DNA of 64,000 nucleotides from Thalassia testudinum (lineage: Eukaryota; Streptophyta; Magnoliopsida; Alismatales; Hydrocharitaceae): contig JAZHRO010000073.1 in the NCBI GenBank assembly GCA_037157565.1, positions 98,558,001 through 98,622,000 on the forward strand, read 5' to 3'. Each line of letters starts with the position of its first letter. The stretch's first letter is position 1. Made by a program: the position numbers and the translations under genes. Under the pieces are notes generated by a model. It was not told the DNA's origin and did not search any database. It was given only the letters and a program-made list of their open reading frames with translations. This document shows positions 11,611 through 23,029 of the stretch, in pieces.

Positions 11611-14600
11611 CTAAAATAACTTCTCATTTCTCGCCCTCCAAACATACCACAAGGTTACGGCCATACACATATATGGTCTTCCAGGTGTTGCAAACCTCTG
11701 CCATAGAGACTCCCATGTAGGTAGAGGTTCCTGGCATATTTTTCTCCATATTATGCCTGTGACCAAACATGAGGAAAAAATGTGGGACAAACTGTTGTGT
11801 GTAACCCACATAAATAGCAGTCATTTAACGTTGTCCCCATTCTTTTGTGTCTAAAGTCTCCCGTGATCAAGCCTTCCCTCCTGTACAACCATAAGAAAAG
11901 TTGCACTTTCAGTGGGATCTTCAATAGCCATATTTTCTTATCAATCGGGTCACTCTCCATATTTCTGTTTGATCTAATGATTTTTTCATATACTTACTAG
12001 GCTGTGTATCTCCCATTCCAGCTGTATGTATCATCCACGCATTGTCTTGGACAGAGCTGCTGCAATTCAGATAGTAGATTCTGCCTTTCCTCCCACTACC
12101 AGGTACCCATTCTGCAGATTTCAGGCCCTTCAAACCTCCAGCAGCCACCGGAGTTTGACCACAAGCTACTAACAGGGGCATCTTTGTCTATGGTAGCTGC
12201 ATATGCTCTTGGGTAGGACTCTTTTAGAATACCCAATGATGACCAATGTTCATTCCATAAACTGAAGTCATGGCCATCTCCAAGCTTGGGCTGCATCAAC
12301 TGCCAGTTGCTTTTAATTGCTAGGATGACCAATCTCCAAAAAGGGGATGGTTTGGTTGGATATAACCTCTTCAATGCACTATTTGATCCACCATAACTGT
12401 CTCTGATCAGTTTTGTCTATAGTTTTTCCTTGCCCTCGAAAATCTTGATCACCCATTTAATCAGAAGAGACTCATTAAATTCCTTAAGAGCCTTGATCCC
12501 CAGCCCACCCACTTCCTGTGGTCGGCAGATTTGGTCCCACTTCATAGGCTGCATGAACCTCTCCTCATGTCTAGCCCCTTTCCAAAAGAATTTCTTGTGC
12601 ATTACATCTACATGTTTCCAAATAGATTTCAAGGCATTGAAAATACTGAAGTAGAATACTGGGATAGAGGTAATCACTGAATTTAGGAGGATTAGTCTCC
12701 CACCTTTTGACAGAAATTTATTGATCCATCCTTCCAACTCGATAGAGATCTTGTCAAAAAGAACATTCCAATCATCCTTCTTCAGTTTCGAGGATCGTAG
12801 TGGCAGCCCCAGGTATTTAAGTGGCAGCTTTGAGCGTGGCGTTCCCAGTGTAGTTGCTAGTGTGTCCTGTTCCTGATCATTCAGGCCAAAGCAGATCAAG
12901 GTAAATTTGTCCCTATTTAATTTCAGACATGAAATGTCTCCAAAAATTTTCACCATATGTCCTAAAGCATGGGCAGCACAAATTGAACCCTCCACAAAGA
13001 AAATCGTGTCATCTGCATATTGTAAAATAGGGGCCATAGTCCTCCTGTTGGAGAGTGAGTAGCCTCTTATAACACCAGCCTTTGACAATTTACATGCATA
13101 TCTTGCAAGCTCGTCAACTGCAAGATTAAAAATCAAGGGGGCTAAAGGACATCCTTGTCTAGCCCCACATTAGGGTTGAATCCAGGCACCACATGATTTG
13201 CCATTGATCAGCGGAGAGAAGGAAGTAGTTGTGATACATCGCTTCATCCACTGGATCCAAATGGGAGGGAAACCTCTTCTTTTGAAAACTTCACAAATGT
13301 ACAGCCATGAGACAGAATCATAAGCCTTTTGGAAATCCACTTTCCACATAAATGCTTTGCATTTCCTTCTATGCCATCCACACACCATTTCTTGAGCCAT
13401 AATGAACGGTTCTTGGAGGGATATATTGGGTAGAAAGGCAGATTGTACAGGATGGATCAAGCTTTGTAGAACTGTTCTCAATCTATTAGCCAGTATCTTA
13501 CTCACCACTAAGTAAATGGAATTCGATTAAGAAATCGTCTAAAATCTGAAAATTTCTCGGCCCCCTGTGTCTTTGGCAACAAAAAGAGAAAAGATTTGTT
13601 GATATTGTCGAAACTTGCATTGCCCCTCTCAAACTCTCTTATGACATCCATCACCTCCTTGCCAAGCACACTCCACATTTCTTTATAAAAGAAAACTTGG
13701 ATACCATCTGGTCCAGGGGAGCCCTCAATGTTTAGGTCTTTAATGGCATCTATAGTTTCTTGTTCAGTGATAGTAGCCGTCAGTTTAGAAGCCTAATCAT
13801 CTGTAACTCTAGGAGCATCACTCGCAGCCATTCTCCATCCACCTCTCTTTGCTGCCCGTGATGAATCCCTGTAGTACCTGATAGCCTCAGCTCTTACTTC
13901 TTTCATAGAGGACAGTCTTTGCCCATCTCTGAGAATGGAGATAAAGTTTACTCATCTATGAGAGCTGGCTACAAGGTGAAAGAATTTTGTGTTGGCGTCT
14001 CCCTCCTTGAGCCACAACTGTCTAGACCTCTCCCTCCAATCCATCTTTTGTTTGAGATCCTCCTCCACTACCACACCCTACCACATTCTTCTGGCTGTAA
14101 GTTCCTCATCAGATAATGTGCCTACTGCTTCCTTAGAATCCAACATCTGAATTTTTTTCAAAGCCTCTACATGCCTCTACTGCCTTAGTGTAATCACAGT
14201 AGCTCCATACTCTTTCAGAACAGTGTGTAGAGCAGCCAGCTTGGAGGCAAGCCTGATAGTAGTTGAGCCCTCCATCTATTTGGTCTTCCACCATGAGCCA
14301 ACCATTTCATGAAACTCAGACTCTCTCAGCCATGATCTTCTAAGCTTGAAGTATGAGCCTGCTTGGACCTCTTCACCATTGTCCCAGAGTAAGGGAGTAT
14401 GGTCGGAGAAAGGGCGATCTAGTCCAGCAACATTAGATAGTTGGAATCTTTCAAAGATAGTAGCATTCCCAAAGAATCTGTCAATCTTCGACAACAGGCC
14501 ATTGCCATTACGCCAAGTGAACTCAGCTCTTGATGATGGATATTCATTCAAGTCAAGGGACTAAACTACTAGTTGAAACCCAACAGAGGAGCTGTCTATG

Positions 14601-15062
14601 ACACCATTTGGCCTATCAGTCCCTGTCAACACACAATTGAAGTCTCCTCCTATTAGCCAAGCTTCCCCTTTCATAAGTTCTGCAACTACAACTCAATCCT
14701 CCCAAAGTTCCTATCTCACAGAAGCAACACATGGGCCATACACACCAGTAATCTAGATGACATCTTGCCCCTGATGTCTTTGGAACTTGCAGGTCACCAA
14801 GTGTCGAGCCTTGTGTAGATCCAACAGGTGTAGCCAAACCCTTCTCCACCAAATAACGATGCCCCCAGACCTGCCATGTGCATTAAGCATCACACATTCA
14901 TTCTCCCCCACAACCTTCATTCCATACTTTATCAGATTCATTCTCAATATGGGTCTCTTGTATGATCGGACAATCGATCTCCCATTCTCTCAAGTATCTC
15001 ATCAAGGAAGCCCTTCGGCTCTTGTCGAGCAACCCATGCACATTCCACATAAGGATTCTCAT
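11611..15062 (-). pseudogene. LINE1 ORF2: endonuclease-reverse transcriptase, broken
   Basis: The start is an ATG at 15062 (MRILMWNVHGL). The apurinic-type endonuclease shows WNVHGL and QETHI, then GGDFN (about 14640) and SDHTPLL (about 14400). RT motifs follow: DGIQVFFYKE (about 13700), FMWKVDFQKAYDSVSW (about 13330), and the catalytic YADD (about 13010). The C-terminal part (12374-11611) includes the Cys/His-rich segment CYLCGLH..C, typical of the zf-RVT region. Breaks include stops near 14905 and 13169 and several frameshifts. In life this enzyme nicks the target DNA and copies the LINE RNA there. It is non-functional here. Confidence 0.9.
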
Positions 15063-15429
15063 CTTCCCTCTTGAGATCCCTCCCTCTTTTGCTTTTGGCT
15101 CTTACTAACCTGCATAATCGCAGCTACCGTGTTTTCATCGAGGAGCAGCTCAGATTTTGGCCTCCTCTGTCTAAGCCTAAAGGGTGACCTGCCCACACTA
15201 GACTTGGTAGTAGATCTAGTACCAAATTTTAGGCCCTCCACCTCTTGTAACTTTTTTTGGGTCTTCAAGGAGTTAGTCGAGATTTCTTTCAACACTTGTA
15301 TCTCAGTGTTATCTGCAACTGATTGTGGATCCCCCACAGCTTCAATCACGAGCATCATTGTCTCCATCCTGACTGTTTCCACCTGCTCCTCAACCATCAT
15401 CTCCCCCATTTCCCCAAGGTGATGGTCCT

Positions 15430-16364
15430 TCAATTTTTTTGTTGTCGATGCCTCATCAGGAGAAGGCCTGCACAAGACATGTGTGTCCGTCTCTTCAGCA
15501 ACTGCATATCAGACGACTTATCTTGCCCCTTCTTCACAGCATTATCACCCACAATGAATCTCAAGAGCAGCAACCAGGAGCTACCCCCACATCTCAGAAT
15601 CAATCTATCAGGGATCAAACCTGATTTCAAGACATCCACCTAACACTCAGGACCCGTCCATCACCCTCCATCAAACCAACCTCTGCATCTTCTGCCATTA
15701 TAGCAAACCTAGAAATCATGGTCGCCACCACCTCTCTTGATCTCAGGTGTAGCAGCAGACCTTTAATCTCAAGTCTCCCCGATCTAGAGCCTAATCTCTA
15801 TAGCGGTCTCTCCAGTAGAGCTCCATCAAAGGGGGAGACTAATCTCCATATCACCATTAAACCTTCAAAAGAGCTTGACTGAAAGCGCATGCGTTTGACA
15901 TCAATCATCCACAAGCCAAAAAGCACAAAATGTGTGGGAGACAGAAAAGCAATTTGCCAGTAGTTGGTCAATGGGGATAGAGAACTTACCAGTTTTTGAA
16001 GGCTTTCTGAAGATGGATTACCGGTCATTACCTCTCCAATCAGAGCCCCTCTTAGTACCAGCTCTGCTACTCTTATGTTCTCTACCATAAGGACCTCAAC
16101 ATCGACTGTGTGACCCCCATAGGTATGAGGGGACGACGGTGGTGGCGATTGTGCCTTAAAATTCAAACCTCTAGAGTGTAAGTTCGACCGACCCTTCATC
16201 TGCCCATCGTTTGCCTTACACAAGTCCTGCTTGTCGCTGTGACCGCCACACGCAAGGCACACAATGGGGGAGCGACATACAGTCGCCATATGACCCCAAT
16301 GTCGACATCGGAAGCAGACAATCTTCCTATTGTCCCATGAACTCCCTTTGTCTGTCTTCCTCAT
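15430..16364 (-). pseudogene. LINE1 ORF1: zinc-knuckle RNA-binding protein, broken
   Basis: The reading begins near 16364 with two zinc-knuckle motifs, CFRCRHWGHMATVC and CLACGGHSDKQDLC. An RNA-binding-like region follows and runs on after a stop at 15798. A frameshift near 15640 moves the rest to another frame (to 15430). LINE2 keeps the matching segment in a single frame (30596-30324). ORF1 proteins of plant L1 elements coat the element RNA. The knuckles precede the conserved region here, an order I believe also occurs in other monocot-type L1 ORF1s, but I cannot verify it. Confidence 0.8.
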
Positions 16365-16617
16365 ACCCGCCTACCATCTGCCAGTAGCGACAGATCCTCT
16401 CCTTTCCTTCCTCCTCCATGCCCTAGTTCTCCATGTAGTCCATCCCTCATCGTCCCGGTTTCTCCCCCTATCGCCCCATGATCGCCTCCCTCCATCCTTC
16501 ATGCATTCTTCTTAAAAAGGATATTCAGCAAATTACGACTCTCCAGCGATTATGTAGGAGCATTCATCTCTTGATTGTGACTAATTAAGCTAGTTATGGC
16601 TCATGATGATGTTATCA

Positions 16618-17081
16618 TTAGTTGCAGTAAAATTCGACCGTTGGATGCATAATTAGTGGCTGATATGGCAGCTACATGGCATGCATATGCAATCTGGATG
16701 TGCATGCGCATGATGACACCCAATTTGATGCGATAAGGGACGATCTGAATGTGCAGACGAGCACAAAGCTTGACCGTTGGATCATGATCCAATGGCGATG
16801 ACAGCTGCTGCATCGCCTCTTAACACGCGAAGAGGAAGCGGTAGTGGCAAAATTGTAGCTATCTGGTCTTAATCAGATGATAGAGATTGTGCCAAACAGC
16901 ATAATGCTTGAAGGAGAAGACGCGGAGACGTGGCATGATGTGTGACGTCGGATCAGCAGCAAGTGGCTAAGATTGGAGGCACGGCTTCATAGATGTCTAG
17001 CTACAGCTACGTGCGCATGTGTCACTAAAGGACCTACATTTAATTTTAAAGCTATTAAAAGGACCGTTTTGCGCTTGTACC
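16618..17081 (+). repeat. Left fragment of LTR A3 (family A-like)
   Basis: No gene is visible. The segment ends GTCACTAAAGG..CCGTTTTGC (17020-17075). This aligns with the stretch just before the TATA box in A1 (5588-5650) and A2 (61842-61900). The other half continues at 24648 after element E. It includes GACCGTTGGATC..GATCCAATGG (16771-16796), an inverted repeat typical of family A. Element C abuts its left edge. Confidence 0.65.
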
Positions 17082-18689
17082 AGATGCGGTGGAGATTCAT
17101 TGTAAAAAGATTTGAGTTTCAAAACCTATTGTCATTGTTCGATTCACAAGAAAATCCATCAATCAGATAATATTTATAACCAAAACTAGAAAGGTGAGTC
17201 CTGGGTCGAACATGTGGAGGCAAACGTTTGGTTTGAAAAAATCCACATTTCATTTTTATTTCTTTTTGTCATTTTTATCTTTTATAATTTTTTTGTATTT
17301 TTATCAAGCAAGAGATCAGGTCGATGAAAACTTTATCTACTTGCAAAAATAATGCACAAAGGAGAGAGGAAGACAGAGAGAAACATTCATATATTTCTGA
17401 TCAAATGTTTCTATAACTATTAAAGTGGGAAAACTACACTACAAAAGTGGAAAGATAGAGATAGGTGAGAAGAATCCCCTTCAATAGTCGCTTGGAGGAT
17501 GGCTCGTCTGACGGCACCCTGAAGAGGATGGTGAGGAGCTGGACGAGGAGAACAACGATGGAGGAAGGAGGATGGGGCAGGATGTTGTCGCGGCGAGGAT
17601 CTTCTTCCACAAGGACGTGAGAGGGCAGCCACGGGATGCTCCACGAATGGGGATGAAAGGTGAGATAATGTTTGATTTCTACTCTAGAGGAGCATCGTGG
17701 GCTTGGAGCAAGCTCTCTTTGGAGCCTTGGAGGTGGTGGAGAGAAGAAAGGAAGAGATGGTGAAGAATGGAGCAGGGTAGGTCATTTTATAGTGGAAGGA
17801 AGAGGAAGAAATCCGTCCAAGGACTTTAGTGACAGCTGCAATCGTCACTAAAGACCATGTAAGTTGTCACTGAAGATCCACTCGACCGCTGGCGTGCGCA
17901 TCACGCACCCATGCCCCTTGTGCCTTATCGTGCGCTGGCGCTAGGCATGTGCGCGCTGGGGATGCGCTGTGCACGCTACATGGTTGTGCTATGCACGCGG
18001 CCAGTGAGTCCATTTGCGAATAGGTGAGCTGTGGGCATTTGAACCCACACCCCTTCCTTGGAAGCCAGAACCTCCACCATTGGGCCATGCTACCCAAAGT
18101 GTCGAGGAGATGGCGTACGAGTGCGGGGAAGCCTCAGTCATTGGATCTTGATGCAACGGCTGTGGTGCGAGATGATGGGGTACCTGTAGTCACTGATGGC
18201 CGATGTTGGGCGCCTTAGGTGGCACCACGTGGCGTCATCTAGGCCGTCCAACTTCTTTCTATTGTAGAGGGTGCCATGATGCTCGGATCGAGATGATTTC
18301 CATGTTGCCACACTATGATCGTCACTCCAAATCAATCCGTATGGTCGAATTTTTATCTGAAGTCTGTAAGGATGATCCATTTCCTCCTGGCCATTGATCT
18401 TCTTCAAACATCATATGGCACTACAGGATTCCAATCTCGATGATTTTGGAGGCATTAGACTCTGATCGTCGTCCTGATCATATCCGTACGGTCAGATCGT
18501 CCATCCGAGGGCCTAAACAAATCTCCTTCCCTCCTGGCCATAAAGAGGATGCAATAAACGTAAAATATACACAACCACAGTAAATGCAGAATGATGCATG
18601 TTATGCAATATTTATAATATGAAATTCAAATCTAAGCTTAGGAACATGCATGAATAGTAATTTTAACCTAAATAGATGTGTCTACATCA
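17082..18689 (-). repeat. 3' LTR of element E
   Basis: The LTR is 1608 bp. On the minus strand it starts TGATGTAGACAC next to the polypurine tract. The TATA-like box lies near 17785-17792. A perfect 10-bp hairpin, CTTTAGTGAC (17824-17833) with GTCACTAAAG (17844-17853), lies upstream of it. Confidence 0.88.
18035..18087 (-). other. tRNA-like A-box/B-box module, 3' LTR of E
   Basis: On the minus strand, A-box TGGCCCAATGG (18087-18077) and B-box GGTTCAAATGC (18045-18035) are 31 bp apart. TTCCAA lies between them where an anticodon loop would be, reminiscent of tRNA-Gly(UCC). The acceptor stem does not pair, so it is not a functional tRNA. Confidence 0.55.
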
Positions 18690-18724
18690 TACCCCCTACC
18701 TATCTTTTGCTAGTTCCTAGCAAA
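18690..18724 (-). promoter_or_regulatory. Hairpin and polypurine tract of element E
   Basis: The minus strand reads TTTGCTAG-GAA-CTAGCAAA (18724-18706), then AGGTAGGGGG, then the LTR edge at 18689. It is the same layout as in A, B, F and G. The tract has one change (GTAG for GCATG). Confidence 0.8.
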
Positions 18725-20506
18725 GTTAAACTACATGCTATGTATAGAAACATAATTAAGATTCAATCGCTTAGGCCTAAGTTGTTTATTAGCAATAGAA
18801 AATTTCAACTAATGTTCTAACTACAAAAACTCAATAGTACCTAGGTGTTTGCCAGAATGCAGACAACCCAAGTCCTTGCCTTATTTGAAAATGGAAGATA
18901 CATTTGTTTTTTTCTTCTTTTCTAATTTTTTTGGACTTTTGGAGTTTGAGAGTTTCGGGATAACTTTTATAGCTACCCAACCTGCCCAAGACTTGAAAAG
19001 GACTCTAAGTGCTAAACATCTTGTGAAAGAGTGATAGACTCATTGAGTGGCTGTTAAAGCAGACTTCAGGTTTCTATGACCCTAAGTGACCTTAAGAGTT
19101 TCTGCCTAGAGGTTTATCTTTTTGATCGGTAGCTTTCTCCTTACTTTTTTATTTTTTATGGGGTCAACACAAGGGTGAATCCAATGTATATCTCCCCTAT
19201 TTATTCCACTTCCCTACTTCTTCCGTAAGTGTTTGGGGAATTATTTGTGCATTTTGTGAGCTGGGCTCTGGACAACCGACTAATGGGCTATTACCCATGG
19301 CAACTTGCTAGCCATACTTGTGTGGTGAAGTGTGGCTTTATTTTTATTTTCTCCTTTTTCTATTTCTTTCTTTTCCTTTTTGGGTGTTTCTTTTTCTCTT
19401 TTTTTCTAAGTTGGTGGCTTCCCTGATCTAAGATTTACCTAAAGACAACAGGAAGAGAATGGTCGTGTGGATGGGCTCTAGACAACCGACCAATGAGCTG
19501 TTATCACCGACTGCTTGCTAGCCATACCACCCTAGACGGTTCATTAGCTACTCAATTTCCGTAAAAACCACTGGAAAGTGAGTCAGTGCAAATAGTGTGT
19601 AGATGCTTAGATTTACAGTCCCTTCAAATCAAAGAGCGGGTTGATAAGTAGTGTACTTATCACCCTGATTTGCTTACCAAATTAAAATAAAATTACTTAG
19701 CAATGACTCGAGTCTAAGTCCACATTCAAGTGGACACCCAGGCTGATTAAGCTCGAAGACCTAAAGGGTCTATGTATTTAGGTCCTATCGTATCATTTCC
19801 TAAAGTTTATAATGCCTAATGCCTAAGTTCTCTTCTCCTAATTCTTTTCTTTTTTTAAAGAAAATAAAAGAAATTCCAAGGAGCTAAAAAAATATTTTCA
19901 CGACTAAGTATCCATACCCCATGCTTAAATGATGTAATGTCCTCGTTGTAGAACTAAATACATGAAATGGGCGGTGTAAATAGAATATCACTTGAGTTTC
20001 ATGAAAATCTAGTCAGCTCCGTAGAGAACGTGGAATATACACATGTGCTAAATTTATTTCCTTTAGCTAGGCATGCTTCACAAGTAAAGACATGAAAAGT
20101 TCAAAAGTGCAGGTCAAATTTAAAATAAGGAGATTGATGTTGGAACGTACAAAAAGATGGCCATAGATGTGAACTAGATTGTGATGCAAACCCGTGTCCC
20201 AGGGTCGAGTGGTTCTAAAGTTCTGGATGAAAATCACCCAAAATCGAAGATTATTGTGATTGCGTGGCTGGGCCAACAGTTTTGTAGTATGCAACCCAAG
20301 ACTAAAATGTCAGACAAAAGATAGATTTGATTCACTAGATTTGGATGTCCTTTTAGATTTCAACTCAAAAAGATAATCAATGATTCCTAGCTTGGGTTGC
20401 ACCTGAAAGATATCGTAAGGGTCCTAGTAAAAAGTAGGTGGTTTTAGGTCAATAGGAACCCTTAAATCCAAAATTGTGTTTCCCTATAAGTTAACCTTCT
20501 AGATTT
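18725..20506 (-). other. 3' UTR of element E
   Basis: No intact gene is visible. It holds the two ~55-bp repeats shared with A (19258-19318, 19467-19532), the hairpin TGATAAGT/ACTTATCA (19642-19662), a decayed module 1 (AAGCATGGGG, about 19914-19945), and a reading (20294-20067) containing LHHNLVHIYGHLF. Element G has a similar LHHQLTNICGYLF (about 56200), so that segment may be a coding relic. Confidence 0.65.
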
Positions 20507-22008
20507 TTATTGCCAAATTCCTATCCCTAAAGTCAATGTTTCCAGGACTGCCAAATCGTTGTACACCTCATCTAAAGTACCCAAGTCCAACAATTGTGGC
20601 TCAATGAGGATTGACTTGGGTCTAGTGATCTCAAGAATATCATAATTTAGCTCTTCAGGGTGTGGTTGAGCAATGGGGTTACTGATTGAATCATTAGGAT
20701 TCGGATCATCCAAGTTAGCCCCAACATGATGATAATCTTCAATAATCGGGCTATCAAAAGGTTCGTCAAGCTCCTCAAGCCCATTTGTCTCACTAAAATC
20801 CTCTTCCTTAAGCTCAAGTGAGACTTCAAGTGAAGATTTTTCACCCTCAGAGTCAGAGAGTTCTTGATCCTCATTTACATATGTCTCAACATTGTATGTC
20901 ATTTCTTGGTCCATAGAGACATATTTTCCGCTCTCCCTATCTCGAGGATCTTGGGTGAAGCAATTGGTTCATCCTCAATGAGTTGCTCTAGACCGACTTG
21001 GTCATCTCGGGTCTCAGAAAATGTATCCCCTCTAACAGGCACCTGAGCGGGTTCAGACATTAGCTCACCTAAAGGGGATTCATCTTGAGAATCATCCCAA
21101 GACTAGACTAGGGCAATCATGAATTTTATCCTCAATATCGATAATTTCCCAAGTGGAAACTCACCGAAGCCCCTATCCCTAACATAATGGAGCAAATCCA
21201 ATAAAGTGCTATTCAGCTCATCAATCATTTTGATCATGGGCCCCAATGCTTCAGTGCATGGTGTTGGCTGAGCTTCTAAAGATTATATGATGTTCCTCAA
21301 GTTAGCCAACACCCTGTCTTGGACCTGGTTCACCTGAACCGAATGGTTTGGTTCAGGGTTGGGTGGGCTTGGGTTAAATCTAGGGGAGTCAAGATATTAA
21401 GGTTCTCGGGGTCCTTCTTGATAGTAGGCCATTTAAGTTTCAAAGAATGGTGGTGACCTATATTCAGTGGAATACTATGGAGGGTAGGTGTTATAATCAT
21501 CATATCCTTCCTGATTATAGATCGGGTTGGTTTGGTCTTCAAAGGGTGGAGATCTATAATCATTGTAGCTCGGGGAAGGATAGTAATTGTAGTCCTGTTG
21601 TCTAGGATTAGGCCCTGGACACTGAGGTTCGAATTCATATCCCCAATCAAAGTTGTCCTGACTAGGGGACGGGTAGTCATAAGTTGTACCGGGATAGCAA
21701 TCATCTTGAGGATTGGTAGGGGTAGGAGGGTAGGATGGGAAAAGTGTGTAAGATGTGGAAGGATACAAGTAGAGTAGGAGGGAAAATAGAGAAGAGAAAG
21801 AAAGGAGACCTACAATACAAGCAACCAAACCTATCCTTATGTGGGTAGTTAAAGACCTACAGACTCCCAAGGCACATCTTGAGATGATAGAATTGATTTG
21901 GTCTACTTCTATCCAGAAAATCCAACCAGCTATAGGGAGGGGATGGGGAGAAGGTTCTTCCTTTGGCTTGCGCCTCCGGTTCCTTTGATACCCCCCAACC
22001 ACAGTCAT
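20507..22008 (-). pseudogene. Decayed Pro/Tyr-rich and acidic ORF of element E
   Basis: The ORF is not a recognised family. The N-terminal part (22008-21475) has a hydrophobic stretch, then a segment rich in Pro, Tyr and Asp (for example TTYDYPSPSQDNFDWGYEF). The C-terminal part (20914-20507) is acidic (DQELSDSEGEKSSLEVSLEL). Stops and frame changes separate them. Element G carries an ORF of the same character in the same position. It may be a much-diverged gag or a lineage-specific protein; I cannot decide. Confidence 0.6.
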
Positions 22009-23029
22009 TTGATGCTACTCCCTTAGTTGGACATCAGATGGACAAGTAGAAGCAGATTAATCGAAAAAAATCTCAATTTGAGCCCCGAAGAGCAAATCAA
22101 TCCTTAAGGCCAATGTCTACTCAGTTTAATTTAGGCTTAGGATGATTGTGTTCTTGAAATGTGATGGTCCCTTTAGATGGGTTGTGCCTTTAATGATCAG
22201 TTCAAATGTGTGTGTGTGCACAACCTGGGTTTTCAAACAATGTTATTTGATGATGTGTCTTTTAGGGTTTAACCTTGTTTAGTGGCTTTTAGGGTTTAAT
22301 CTTTAGGTGTATTCAATCAAGGTTTAGTAGAACACTCTAGGTTTTGAAAGCACTGGTGATGATATATTCCTTTCAGAAATCAAAAAATAATGTGGGGTGC
22401 CTGATCCAACCCTAAATATCAACCCTAAGTGGCAAGCTACTTGATGGATCATTTTTATCTTAAGTGGTGCAGCCCAAACAGCTCAATTAATCGGCTTGTT
22501 GAACCACTTCGTTAAGGCACACAAAATGTTTAACCTATTCAAATTTTCTACTCACTATTTTGTGTGTTGAGTTAAGGTGTACCGGATCTACAGGTTAGAT
22601 TCCAGTTAAGTCATAGAATCAATGTAAAGTGGTGTGCCTTAAGTCGAGAGATGTGGGTGTTAATGTGTGTCCCTTTCAGTAGATCCCACAATTAGATAAC
22701 TTTTTTTTTTATTTTTTTAGTTTATGTGGGTGGGCGAGATGAGGCGAAGTGACAATCCAACAACTAGAACTACCCTAGGATTTATAAAAGAACCTAGGTT
22801 GATTTGAGTTTGAGTTATTAATGTGGTGAAATGAAATCTAGGATAGGGGTGAAGGGGGTACACATACAAAACCTTCATCCACTCTTTTCTGATCTAATCA
22901 CTCTGGCCTGCCTCGGAAGAGTACCTACAATCACAGTAGGATCAAAGAAAAATTGAGATAAAAGTTAGGTAAGGTAGAAAAATGAGAGAAAAACCAATGA
23001 GCATTTCCTCCTCGGCAAAGGCACATAAA
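22009..23029 (-). other. Leader and primer-binding site of element E
   Basis: No gene is visible. On the minus strand TGTGCCTTTGCCGAGG (about 23025-23010) is a degenerate tRNA-Asp-type primer site 4 bp from the LTR. The leader aligns with that of A2 (for example 22430-22560 reversed with 63020-63140), which supports a common family. A T-rich run lies at 22701-22719. Confidence 0.7.

Larger units (their letters stand above)
11447..16497 (-). mobile_element. LINE1: full-length plant L1-like retrotransposon
   Basis: This is a non-LTR retrotransposon of 5051 bp on the minus strand with a poly(A) tail (T run 11447-11454). It is flanked by an exact 16-bp duplication, TTCATGCATTCTTCTT (11431-11446 and 16498-16513). 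ORF1 carries zinc knuckles. ORF2 carries an endonuclease, reverse transcriptase and a C-terminal zinc-binding region. Both ORFs have stops and frameshifts. Complete duplications and a 5' end upstream of ORF1 argue for a full-length insertion. LINE2 is the same family. Confidence 0.95.
6992..16617 (-). repeat. 5' LTR of element C, interrupted by LTR D and LINE1
   Basis: The LTR pieces are 6992-8153, 10218-11446 (plus one copy of the LINE target duplication) and 16514-16617, about 2.5 kb once the insertions are set aside. They align in order with F's LTR (30625-33188). Examples are the segment at 11300-11440 with 32920-33060, and 16514-16617 with 33070-33188. A pyrimidine-rich tract (7395-7570) corresponds to those in the B and F LTRs. 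The outer edge starts TGATAACATC at 16617. Confidence 0.85.
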
